Source: Saprospiraceae bacterium
GTDB taxonomy: Bacteria > Bacteroidota > Bacteroidia > Chitinophagales > Saprospiraceae
DNA length: 41,083 nucleotides
Assembly: GCA_019634275.1 (NCBI GenBank)
Contig: JAHQVP010000210.1
Span: 1 to 41,083, forward strand
Reading direction: 5' to 3'
Part shown: in pieces, positions 19,424 to 27,590 of the stretch
Layout of the letters: every line of letters starts with the position of its first letter
How positions within the stretch are numbered: the stretch's first letter is position 1
The notes under the pieces: generated by a model
Seen by the model: the letters and a program-made list of their open reading frames with translations, nothing else
The model's database searches: none
What the model was told of the DNA's origin: nothing
Program-made: the position numbers and the translations under genes

Positions 19424-20218
19424 CTACAAGCCCTCGGTTGCCGTTTGCAAGACACTATTAACTCGTGATCTATAACTTCGCCCAATTGGGATTTTTTGAT
19501 CTCCCAAAAAGACATGCCCTGGTTTGAAAACGTCAATCAGATGGCTATTGACTATGTATGACCGATGCAATCGAATGAATCCCTTGCTTGCGAGCAAGTC
19601 CTCCAAATAACGCAATGAGTGCAGCGTCACCAGTTTTGTATTAGGCATATTCCAGCGCACGTATTCTTTCATCCCTTCAATGAAAATGACGGAATTGAGA
19701 TCAATACGGTGCATCGATTTGCCTTCTTGCAAGTAGAGTATGTTAAGCTCTTGCTCTGTGGCACTTTCATCGCCTTTTTTGAGGTCAGTCTGCGATTTCT
19801 GAGTGACCAATATGTAAGCCGTGCTAATGAAAAATGGCGTAGCTAGGACGGTAGCGTCCGATAAAAACTTCCAATATCCTTGAGACCAAATTGAGGGAAC
19901 ATTAATGGAGATCACTTGCAATTTGGGGAAAAACAAAAAGAAGAAAAAGTCTTGAAGGGGGGTGAAAATCAGGGCACTCAATACAATTGCACTGACTGAC
20001 ACAAGGACATAGATCAAGTGCTTTTTTTGAGCAAGATACTTTGCAGCGATGATAAGATTAAAGTAGACTAGGCATGCTTGCAGCGTTACCACCGATAACG
20101 TCTTGACCAGGTGAAAATAGAATGCTTGACCCGCTCCATATAGCAATGCGAGCAACAGCCATAGACCCATCCAAAAAAGCAGATGAATCATAAATACTTG
20201 CGATCTCGACTTTGCCAT
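19424..20218 (-). CDS. membrane-anchored LytTR-type DNA-binding regulator
   Basis: N-terminal TM segments; C-terminal LytTR domain (FIEGMKEYVRWNM...LHSLRYLEDLLASKGFIRLHRSYIVN...PIGRSYR). No receiver domain. ATG at 20218 preferred. Confidence 0.9.
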   Translation of the reverse strand: MAKSRSQVFMIHLLFWMGLWLLLALLYGAGQAFYFHLVKTLSVVTLQACLVYFNLIIAAKYLAQKKHLIYVLVSVSAIVLSALIFTPLQDFFFFLFFPKLQVISINVPSIWSQGYWKFLSDATVLATPFFISTAYILVTQKSQTDLKKGDESATEQELNILYLQEGKSMHRIDLNSVIFIEGMKEYVRWNMPNTKLVTLHSLRYLEDLLASKGFIRLHRSYIVNSHLIDVFKPGHVFLGDQKIPIGRSYRSRVNSVLQTATEGL

Positions 20219-20342
20219 GGATGAAATGTAGCTATTTACGGGGGCAGTCAAATTGCACTGGTTGATAATTTAAGTTGTTGGTTGAATTTGTTCGCAGCGC
20301 AGCGCATATCGATATAGTTTGCATGAAAAAAATCAGAGACAA

Positions 20343-20846
20343 ATGAAAACCGTCTTATTGTTGTGCATTGCATCGGTGTTCTGGGCGAACCTTTGTGAAG
20401 GTCAGGGAAGTGCAAGCAGCTATCATGTCGTATATGAAGCGGACAGACATGGCAATCGCATTTCCGGAGATCTTGATCAGCTGATTGACCATGTCGAGAA
20501 TGGTTGTCCCATACGTGTAGGCTGGGAATTAGAGACCTTATGGCCGGATACGATGGTTCTTCTCTCCCATTGGACCGATGGAGGATTTATTACGCTGTCC
20601 CGAGGTCAAGTTTTTGCCCAGATTCGAGGCATCTTCGGGCAAGGCAGCGCTCACATCAGCGCACCGCCAGGTGTGTTCTTGAGTTCCAATCAGCCTAATT
20701 CCTGGGTCGCCGTTGTCGGTACCGATGGGGTGCTGCGATCCAAATTTCACTTGGATGATTGGATGAAGGAGTTATCGCCTGAAGAACTTAAGTCAATGGA
20801 GACGATGAAAGTGAGAACGAAGTGGGCGGTACCTGTCCATGAGTGA
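20343..20846 (+). CDS. secreted hypothetical protein
   Basis: Signal peptide MKTVLLLCIASVFWANLCEGQ; remainder YHVVYEADRHGNRISGDLDQLIDHVENGCPIRVGWELE not confidently assigned. Confidence 0.65.
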   Translation: MKTVLLLCIASVFWANLCEGQGSASSYHVVYEADRHGNRISGDLDQLIDHVENGCPIRVGWELETLWPDTMVLLSHWTDGGFITLSRGQVFAQIRGIFGQGSAHISAPPGVFLSSNQPNSWVAVVGTDGVLRSKFHLDDWMKELSPEELKSMETMKVRTKWAVPVHE

Positions 20847-20889
20847 TGATATCTAGAAGATCCATAAACATCAGACGCTTAGCTAGCAA

Positions 20890-22038
20890 TCAGTTCTTAC
20901 TCTGATGGAGGTACTCCTTTAGCAACCTGATCCGGTCGTTTGCGAATGCCAGCTGGTCGGCATGAAGTTGCTTTGTCGCCACACACTGACGATATAGTCT
21001 CAAGGCAATGGCTTTATCTCGATAATACTGCTCACTCAGTTGGGCTTTCTGGAAAAGATGGTTGTGATTTTCAGAATAGGTGTAGGCCTCGCCATAGGCT
21101 ACAATGGCCTCCTTGAGCTTATTTTCTTGCTTGTACATCTTGGCCAAGCCACCAAAGTACTTGCCTAAACTCCCAGAGATGCCTTGGTCGATTGCTTTTT
21201 CATAGTGGTGAATTGATGTCGCCGCATCCTCTTTTTTCTGATAGGCAAGGGCCAGGTAAAAGTGCGTGTGCTCGGACTCTTCTCTATAAAGCAAGTTTTC
21301 CAGCACATGGATCGATTTATCCAGACTATCGAGTTGTAGGTAAGCGTAGCCAAGCATTTTTTGATAAAAGGGAAGAAGATCAAGTTTGCCGCGGGTTCTT
21401 TCTAAATATTTAGTCGTGCTGAGGTATTGTTTGCGTGCATAGCTTGCGCGGGCTTTGGTAAGCGTGATTTGGAGATTGGAAGAGTCCAAGGCAAGACCCA
21501 CATCGGCTAAGCTATCGGCTACCACCCATTCTTTTTCACGGAAGGCCTGATCTGCCAAACTTACCAATATGGTAATGTCAGACTCATTCAATGCACGAGC
21601 TTCCCAGTATAAGTCCTTTGCTAGTCGGTGCAGTCCGGCCTTTGCATGAGCGCGCGCCAGGTTCTTCACATAGGTGGGGTTAGTAGAATCCAATTGTATG
21701 AGTATGGAGTAGTGCTTAATCGCCTTCGGCATGTTGAATTCCTGGTCATAAATGGAGGCCAGCATCACATTGGAACCTAAATGAAAGGTATCCTTACGGA
21801 TGATGTTTTGCAAGGTCTCTTTTGCATGCTTCCATGTGCCAAGGCGATACTCGCATGTGCCGATTAGAATCTGTCGATCAAGCGTAGAATCCTGTTTCGA
21901 AAGCAAACGTAAGGCAGATTGATAGTCTTGCATGGCCATCAGCGAAGTGACCGAAACAGAATCTTGGGTCATGGAAGCCTGCAACTGCAGACAGAACAAT
22001 AGTAAGAGTGCAGGGAAGAACAAGCGTGTTGAAGGCAT
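20890..22038 (-). CDS. secreted TPR-repeat protein
   Basis: Signal peptide MPSTRLFFPALLLLFCLQLQAS, successive degenerate TPR helices. Start trimmed from 22110. Confidence 0.85.
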   Translation of the reverse strand: MPSTRLFFPALLLLFCLQLQASMTQDSVSVTSLMAMQDYQSALRLLSKQDSTLDRQILIGTCEYRLGTWKHAKETLQNIIRKDTFHLGSNVMLASIYDQEFNMPKAIKHYSILIQLDSTNPTYVKNLARAHAKAGLHRLAKDLYWEARALNESDITILVSLADQAFREKEWVVADSLADVGLALDSSNLQITLTKARASYARKQYLSTTKYLERTRGKLDLLPFYQKMLGYAYLQLDSLDKSIHVLENLLYREESEHTHFYLALAYQKKEDAATSIHHYEKAIDQGISGSLGKYFGGLAKMYKQENKLKEAIVAYGEAYTYSENHNHLFQKAQLSEQYYRDKAIALRLYRQCVATKQLHADQLAFANDRIRLLKEYLHQSKN

Positions 22039-22085
22039 AGTAAGCTGAGTTAGGATATCAGTTGTACAGATGCGTCCAATAAGAA

Positions 22086-22114
22086 AAGGGGTGCATGCTT
22101 GTACATGCACCCCT
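22086..22114 (-). terminator. intrinsic terminator downstream of the 22135-24600 gene
   Basis: Perfect inverted repeat aggggtgcatg-(cttgta)-catgcacccct (arms 22087-22097 and 22104-22114); on the minus strand followed by TTTCTTATT. Confidence 0.8.
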
Positions 22115-22134
22115 CGATACTTAAAACCCGAAAA

Positions 22135-24600
22135 CTAAAATATGCCTTCATCGCCGCCGCCCTGGTAGCCGCCACCGCGTTGGCGCTTTTTCTTTTGATT
22201 TATGCGATAGTTGAAAGTAGCCGTCACATTGCGCGCGCGTCTTTGATAGAACGAGTCCGCAATAAGTTGATCGGTCTCTGTGGTATAGCGATATACCCGT
22301 GTAAAGAATACATCGCGTACTCCAATGGTGAGGGTGGCCTTCTTCTCCAGCATGTCTTTACTGAATGTAAGGTCGAGTCCCCAGTAGCCTTTTCTTTTGC
22401 CCTGCGTGGTTCTTGCGGGAGCACGATAGTCACCTCGAAGTTGCACCTCCGCATCTTTCCAAAATCGGTAGCGTGCGTTTACTCTACTGGTCATCGTTAT
22501 GGCTTCTGCATACAAGGACTGATCATTAAACTGACCTTCAGTGACCGACCGGTAAAAATTGGCGCTGTAGTCCACACGCAATTTCTTGCTGATGTCTGCC
22601 GTGGTAGTCAGCTCGAGGCCAATGGCATTGCTGGTCGCTAAGTTTTCTGGTCGTGTTCGGGTAATTCCTTCTGCATCAGCGGTGGTCAGGCGCTCGATTA
22701 CTCCGGTGGTATGACGGTAGTAGATGCTGGATCCAAAAGTGACCTTGTCGAAATACCTCAGATAAGCCAGCTCATACGAATCTGTAAACTCAGGGTCTAG
22801 ATTTGGATTTCCGCCCCAGATTCTTCTGTTGTTTGAAAAAGTGAAAAATGGATTGAGGTACCAGAATCGAGGTCTGGAAATTCTAGAAGAATAGCTGAGT
22901 TGTAAAGAGTTGCCAGGATTGATCTCGTACGTCAGGTGTGCACTGGGAAAGAGATTGGTGTAAGACCGATCGTTCACTTCGGACGTCTGCACGAGCTCTG
23001 TGACCACATTGGAATGTTCCAGACGTAGGCCTACCTGGTAAGACCATTTACTAATCGTATTACCAAATATTGCATATGCCGCGTAGATGTCTTCGTCGTA
23101 AATAAAATCATTGGTAAACTCCGGAAGCTTAGACCAGCCATCATCCAGTTGTTCCTCGAGAAAGTAGTCGTTTCTAATATTTCGCAAAGTCATGCGGGTA
23201 CCTACTTCAAAGCGCTTATCCTCGGTAAGGGGAAGGACATAATCCATTTGTACCAAGAAGTTTTCGTCCATTTCGTCGTTCTCGGAACGTTGCAATCGAT
23301 CGGCAATCGGCCGGCCTTCACCATTGGCGAAAAAGTGCTGATCAACGAAATCTGCAGTCTCTACTTCTGAGCTATTGCGATACTGGATTTGGGCGGTGAG
23401 CTTCTCGCCTTTGCGTGCAAAAGAATGCTCATAAGACAGGTCATACTCCAGATTCGGTTCCGTCTCATCTTCATCTTGCGTCCGGGTTGTGATTTGTTGC
23501 AAGGTCCGATTTGCATCAAAATCTCGGAAAGTGGTGAAGGCATTGCTGAAGTCATTGCCATATCGGTACATGATGGATCCTGTCAGCACATCCTTTTCGG
23601 TAATGAAAAGGTCCAGTCCTCCGCGGATACTATGCGAAACTCCTCCACGATCTCGTGTTCCAATCTGCTCATTGAAGGGAAACTCGGTTGGAATTAAGAA
23701 TTGTTGATTCGTTTCCGATCTACCAGGTCCTGTACGATTACGAAAACCGTAGTTGATAAAGTAGTTGATGTTCTTTTTTCGGGCATTGAGGTTGAGAGAG
23801 ATTCCGTAGTTCTGAGGGACACCAGCTGATACATCGATTGCGCCATTGACCCCCTTCTGTTTGTCTTTCTTGAGTACGATGTTAATGATCCCTGCGGTTC
23901 CTTCGGCTTCATATCGCGCCGAAGCATTGGTCACAATCTCAACTTTTTCAATCATAGAGGAAGGGAGCGATTTAAGTCCATCCGAATCTCCGATTCCGAC
24001 CAGGCCGGAAGGTTTGCCGTTCACAAGAATGCGCACATTTTCACTCCCTCTGAGGGAGACCACTCCTTCCGCGTCTACGGTTACAGATGGGATGTTGTCG
24101 AGCAAATCATCTGCTGAACCTCCTCGATTTGCAAGGTCTTTACCGACATTAAACACCCTTTTATCCAGGTTAAATTGAAGTTCACTCTTTTCAGCCACTA
24201 CCTCTACCTCATCCAGTATTTCTGCAGAAGCACCCAGTTCGATCTTGCCCAGGTCTACCTTTCGATTTGCTGGTGATAGTGCAACCTTGGGAAGATAGAT
24301 GCTTTCGTAGGCGAGGAATTCAACTTTGATTAAATATTGCCCAAAGGGAGCATCCACAGAAAATTTGCCATCGACATCACTGACTCCTCCCGTGACCAAT
24401 ACAGAATCGATTGCGGAGAAAAGGGAAATGGTAGCAAAATCTAAGGGGGACGCTGTCTGAGCATCCAGTACCTTGCCAAATACCAGCGCTTGTCCTCCTT
24501 CTCCTCCTGGGCCACCTGGCCGATTGGCCGGGCGTTGTGCAACTGCCATTTGAACCAGCAGCAAAAAAGCCACTGACAAAATAGTTCGTGTGTTTATCAT
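22135..24600 (-). CDS. outer membrane beta-barrel receptor (CarboxypepD_reg-like + plug + OMP_b-brl_3)
   Basis: Signal peptide MINTRTILSVAFLLLVQMAVAQ, VFGKVLDAQTASPLDFATISL, plug DLLDNIPSVTVDAEGVVSLRGSENVRILVNGKPSGL, long beta-barrel, terminal F. Start trimmed from 24672. Confidence 0.9.
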   Translation of the reverse strand: MINTRTILSVAFLLLVQMAVAQRPANRPGGPGGEGGQALVFGKVLDAQTASPLDFATISLFSAIDSVLVTGGVSDVDGKFSVDAPFGQYLIKVEFLAYESIYLPKVALSPANRKVDLGKIELGASAEILDEVEVVAEKSELQFNLDKRVFNVGKDLANRGGSADDLLDNIPSVTVDAEGVVSLRGSENVRILVNGKPSGLVGIGDSDGLKSLPSSMIEKVEIVTNASARYEAEGTAGIINIVLKKDKQKGVNGAIDVSAGVPQNYGISLNLNARKKNINYFINYGFRNRTGPGRSETNQQFLIPTEFPFNEQIGTRDRGGVSHSIRGGLDLFITEKDVLTGSIMYRYGNDFSNAFTTFRDFDANRTLQQITTRTQDEDETEPNLEYDLSYEHSFARKGEKLTAQIQYRNSSEVETADFVDQHFFANGEGRPIADRLQRSENDEMDENFLVQMDYVLPLTEDKRFEVGTRMTLRNIRNDYFLEEQLDDGWSKLPEFTNDFIYDEDIYAAYAIFGNTISKWSYQVGLRLEHSNVVTELVQTSEVNDRSYTNLFPSAHLTYEINPGNSLQLSYSSRISRPRFWYLNPFFTFSNNRRIWGGNPNLDPEFTDSYELAYLRYFDKVTFGSSIYYRHTTGVIERLTTADAEGITRTRPENLATSNAIGLELTTTADISKKLRVDYSANFYRSVTEGQFNDQSLYAEAITMTSRVNARYRFWKDAEVQLRGDYRAPARTTQGKRKGYWGLDLTFSKDMLEKKATLTIGVRDVFFTRVYRYTTETDQLIADSFYQRRARNVTATFNYRINQKKKRQRGGGYQGGGDEGIF

Positions 24601-24604
24601 TGTC

Positions 24605-24612
24605 CAAAGATA
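24605..24612 (-). promoter_or_regulatory. putative Bacteroidota -7 element TATCTTTG
   Basis: Matches TAnnTTTG; 4 nt (GACA) before the ATG at 24600. Confidence 0.5.
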
Positions 24613-24617
24613 GGGGT

Positions 24618-24661
24618 GGACTCTGAAGGAAATTGATACCAAGTCTGAAGGAAATTTGAAG
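24618..24661 (-). promoter_or_regulatory. four 11-bp-phased boxes, candidate response-regulator binding array
   Basis: Minus strand: CTTCAAATTTC CTTCAGACTTG GTATCAATTTC CTTCAGAGTCC; includes an exact 13-bp direct repeat AATTTCCTTCAGA with 22-bp period. Confidence 0.6.
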
Positions 24662-24668
24662 TCTTGGA

Positions 24669-25928
24669 TCAAAGTTGGACCACCAATTGATGCTTGCCAT
24701 TGTAGGTATAGTCTACGGCCAGCCGGTGATAATCACAGATCTCTTTGACGATCGCTAAACCCAAGCCCGAGGATTCGCTGGTACCGTCGTCCTTGGAAAA
24801 CCGGCTGAACATATGCGTACGCGGTTTTTCTGGTTTCGCACCGCTGTTTTCTACCCGAAGCTCGTTTTCGGTGAGGGTCACTTCGACCTCGCCGCCTTCA
24901 ATGTTATGACGAATCGCATTGTGCAACAGATTATTAATCAGAATGGTGCCGAGGTGCTTGTTCAATTTGGCAGTCACTTTGGGCGAGATGTAGGATCTCA
25001 AATTGAGTTTCTTCAAATCAAATAATTCTCGAAAATCTTCCAGACTGTCGTTCACCAGATTACTGACATCCGTGGTCTCGGAGGGGTCAAATTCTTGATT
25101 GTCCATTTTGGTTAATATGGAAAGACTCCGACCGAGCTTGGAAATTCTGCTCAGCGAATTCTGGGCCGACAAGATGTTTTTGTATTGCTCTTCAGTGAGT
25201 GTCTGACCTTCCAACAGCAAGTCCAGTTTTCCTTTGGCAATCGCCAGCGGGGTCTGCAATTCATGAGAGGCATTTTCACTAAAGGACTTCAAGGCCTGGT
25301 ATTCGCTGCGCGCCCTCTCCGTCATGTTCTTTACGAAGGTGTTGAGCTGTTTAAATTCTTTGGTGCTGCTCTTGGGTAAATTCACTGGCGCAAGATCTTT
25401 TACTGCAAAAGAATCGATGGCACTTAAGGTCTCGTTGAAAGGATTCATCAAGAATCGAGAAATGATTACTCCACCAATCAGCAAGGCGAGTGCGAGCAGG
25501 ACAAACAACCGGGTGATGATTTTAACCACACTCTCGTAGATATCGGAATCTTCGACAATAACGTCGGTGATGGCCACTTCAAATTTATGTCCATTGACCT
25601 CCCGTACCGAATAGAGTTTGCGCATCATCTCCATTTGATTAAGGTGAGGATGCATGGCCAAGGTGTCGGTATAAATGGGGTCCGAAGGTTCTAAATCATG
25701 TACTTCTCGGATTTGCACTCTTGTTCCATTCATCCGGGAGACGTCCAGATCATTTTCTACATAGTGTTCTAACCGATTGTCGATGCGGTCCAAAATGCCA
25801 CGCAAATAGTAGTCGGTTTCAAGACTGATTTCGTCGCTGATGAGATTGTAAGCAACGACTCCTCCTATCCCAAATACAAAGATGGAAATCAGCAGATAGT
25901 ACAGTGTAGTTTTTGTCAACAGTTGCAT
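24669..25928 (-). CDS. sensor histidine kinase
   Basis: Two TMs with periplasmic region, SENASHELQTPLAIAKGKLDLL (H box), NNLLHNAIRHN, SSGLGLAIVKEICDYH. Confidence 0.96.
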   Translation of the reverse strand: MQLLTKTTLYYLLISIFVFGIGGVVAYNLISDEISLETDYYLRGILDRIDNRLEHYVENDLDVSRMNGTRVQIREVHDLEPSDPIYTDTLAMHPHLNQMEMMRKLYSVREVNGHKFEVAITDVIVEDSDIYESVVKIITRLFVLLALALLIGGVIISRFLMNPFNETLSAIDSFAVKDLAPVNLPKSSTKEFKQLNTFVKNMTERARSEYQALKSFSENASHELQTPLAIAKGKLDLLLEGQTLTEEQYKNILSAQNSLSRISKLGRSLSILTKMDNQEFDPSETTDVSNLVNDSLEDFRELFDLKKLNLRSYISPKVTAKLNKHLGTILINNLLHNAIRHNIEGGEVEVTLTENELRVENSGAKPEKPRTHMFSRFSKDDGTSESSGLGLAIVKEICDYHRLAVDYTYNGKHQLVVQL

Positions 25929-25930
25929 CG

Positions 25931-26611
25931 CTACGTTTTCAAGCGGTATCCCATGCCATAGACATTGGTTAAATAATCATTTGATCCAGCCTTGCTCAGT
26001 TTTTTGCGCAAATTCTTAATGTGTTGATAGACAAAATCGTAAGAATCCAAATAATCAACGTGATCTCCCCAGAGATGCTCGGCAATGCTCTGCTTGGTCA
26101 GTACCCGATTTTTATTGGCAATAAAATGGACCAGCAGTTGATATTCTTTTTTGGTCAGTATGACTTCGTCCCCATGCACGGTGACTTCTTGTTGTTGAGG
26201 GTCAATCGAGATTTCTTCAAACTTGATGCTGCGATTGCCATTGAATTGCCTGCGCCGATAAATCGCATTGAGTCTTGAATTCAACTCGGAAAAATGGAAG
26301 GGCTTAGTCAGGTAATCGTCCGCTCCTAAGTCAAGGCCATCCACTCGATCTTCAAGGGCATTTTTAGCAGAGATGATCAAAATGCCGGTATTTTCGGTGG
26401 TCCGGTGCTTTTGATAATTGCGTAGTATCTGCAGGCCATTCCCATCCGGTAGCATTAGATCTAACACGATGATATCATACTCGAATTCGAGAATTTTGTC
26501 TTCTGCTGTACGAATGGACCCAGCCGTCTCGCAGACATGACCTTCCTTGTGTAAGAAAGCCGAAATGTCCTGGCTTAGCTCTGGATTATCTTCTACTAAA
26601 AGAATCTTCAC
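25931..26611 (-). CDS. OmpR/PhoB-family response regulator
   Basis: MKILLVEDNPELSQD, DIIVLDLMLPDGNG, ADDYLTKPF, winged-helix LTKKEYQLLVHFIANKNRVLTKQSIAEHLWG...YGMGYRL. GTG start. Confidence 0.97.
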   Translation of the reverse strand: MKILLVEDNPELSQDISAFLHKEGHVCETAGSIRTAEDKILEFEYDIIVLDLMLPDGNGLQILRNYQKHRTTENTGILIISAKNALEDRVDGLDLGADDYLTKPFHFSELNSRLNAIYRRRQFNGNRSIKFEEISIDPQQQEVTVHGDEVILTKKEYQLLVHFIANKNRVLTKQSIAEHLWGDHVDYLDSYDFVYQHIKNLRKKLSKAGSNDYLTNVYGMGYRLKT

Positions 26612-26615
26612 ACTG

Positions 26616-26623
26616 TAAAACTA
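26616..26623 (-). promoter_or_regulatory. putative -7-like element TAGTTTTA
   Basis: 7/8 match to TAnnTTTG; 4 nt before the GTG start at 26611. Confidence 0.4.
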
Positions 26624-26628
26624 AGTCG

Positions 26629-26650
26629 GTATTTTGAGAAGACTTTGAAG
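26629..26650 (-). promoter_or_regulatory. two 11-bp-phased boxes, candidate response-regulator autoregulatory site
   Basis: Minus strand: CTTCAAAGTCT TCTCAAAATAC; first heptamer CTTCAAA identical to the first box of the 24618-24661 array. Confidence 0.5.
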
Positions 26651-26658
26651 AAAGCGGA

Positions 26659-27585
26659 ATGTATCGAATATTTTTTGTTTCCTATTTCATGGTGTGTTCA
26701 ATGGCCCTAGGGGCCCAAAATACAGCTGAACGGTTGGGATATGCGCGAGATGCCAAACTCCTAATTGTGCATGCAGATGATGCAGGCAGTGCCCAATCCG
26801 TTAATGCAGCCACTATATCTGCGCTGGAAGAGGGCATGGTCAGCTCTGCCAGTGTGATGGTGCCTTGCCCCTGGTTTCCCGACATTGCGCGGTATGCTGC
26901 CGCCCACGACGGACAACATGATTTGGGGATACATCTTACCGTCACCTGTGAGTGGGATTACTATAAGTGGGGGCCGGCAACAAACCATGACGTGTCGTCG
27001 CTGACAGATGAGAATGGCTATTTTTTTGCTGATTGTCAAAATTTCGGACTCAAAGCGGATCTAGCAGAAATCGAAACAGAACTGCGCGCCCAAATTGACA
27101 AAGCGATTGCTCACGGCTTAAAACCTACGCATATCGACAGCCATATGGGTTGCTTGTTCTTTACGCGACCTGAAGTATTCGGAATTTATCTTGAGTTGGC
27201 AGAGGAATATGGGGTTCCTGCACTGGTGAGCAAGAGCATGATGGCACTCGCACCTGATCTTTTAGGCCCATACATGGAGGCTGGAAAAATAGTAATCGAA
27301 GCGGAATACTCGGCGAGTCCGGAGAATTTTGACCAGAGCATGGCAGCCTTTTATAGTCAGACACTGCGCAACTTACAACCGGGACTTTCTACTATTATTA
27401 TTCACGTTGGGTATGACAATGACGAGCTCAGGGCTGTCTGTGAGAATCATCCTTACTGGGGGAGTGCATGGCGACAGGCAGACTACGATTACTTCACCAG
27501 TGACGAATGCCGCAATATTTTGAAGGAAGAAAAAATACACTTGGTTACCTGGCGACAGGTAGGAGAAGCCTTGAAGAAAAATTAA
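26659..27585 (+). CDS. secreted ChbG/YdjC-like carbohydrate deacetylase
   Basis: Signal peptide; LLIVHADDAGSAQSVN, LGIHLTVTCEW, PTHIDSHMGCLF. Confidence 0.88.
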   Translation: MYRIFFVSYFMVCSMALGAQNTAERLGYARDAKLLIVHADDAGSAQSVNAATISALEEGMVSSASVMVPCPWFPDIARYAAAHDGQHDLGIHLTVTCEWDYYKWGPATNHDVSSLTDENGYFFADCQNFGLKADLAEIETELRAQIDKAIAHGLKPTHIDSHMGCLFFTRPEVFGIYLELAEEYGVPALVSKSMMALAPDLLGPYMEAGKIVIEAEYSASPENFDQSMAAFYSQTLRNLQPGLSTIIIHVGYDNDELRAVCENHPYWGSAWRQADYDYFTSDECRNILKEEKIHLVTWRQVGEALKKN

Positions 27586-27590
27586 GCCCC

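Noticed and set aside
22099-22641. 180-aa plus-strand ORF
   Set aside because: Fully antisense to the receptor barrel and overlaps its terminator; shadow ORF.
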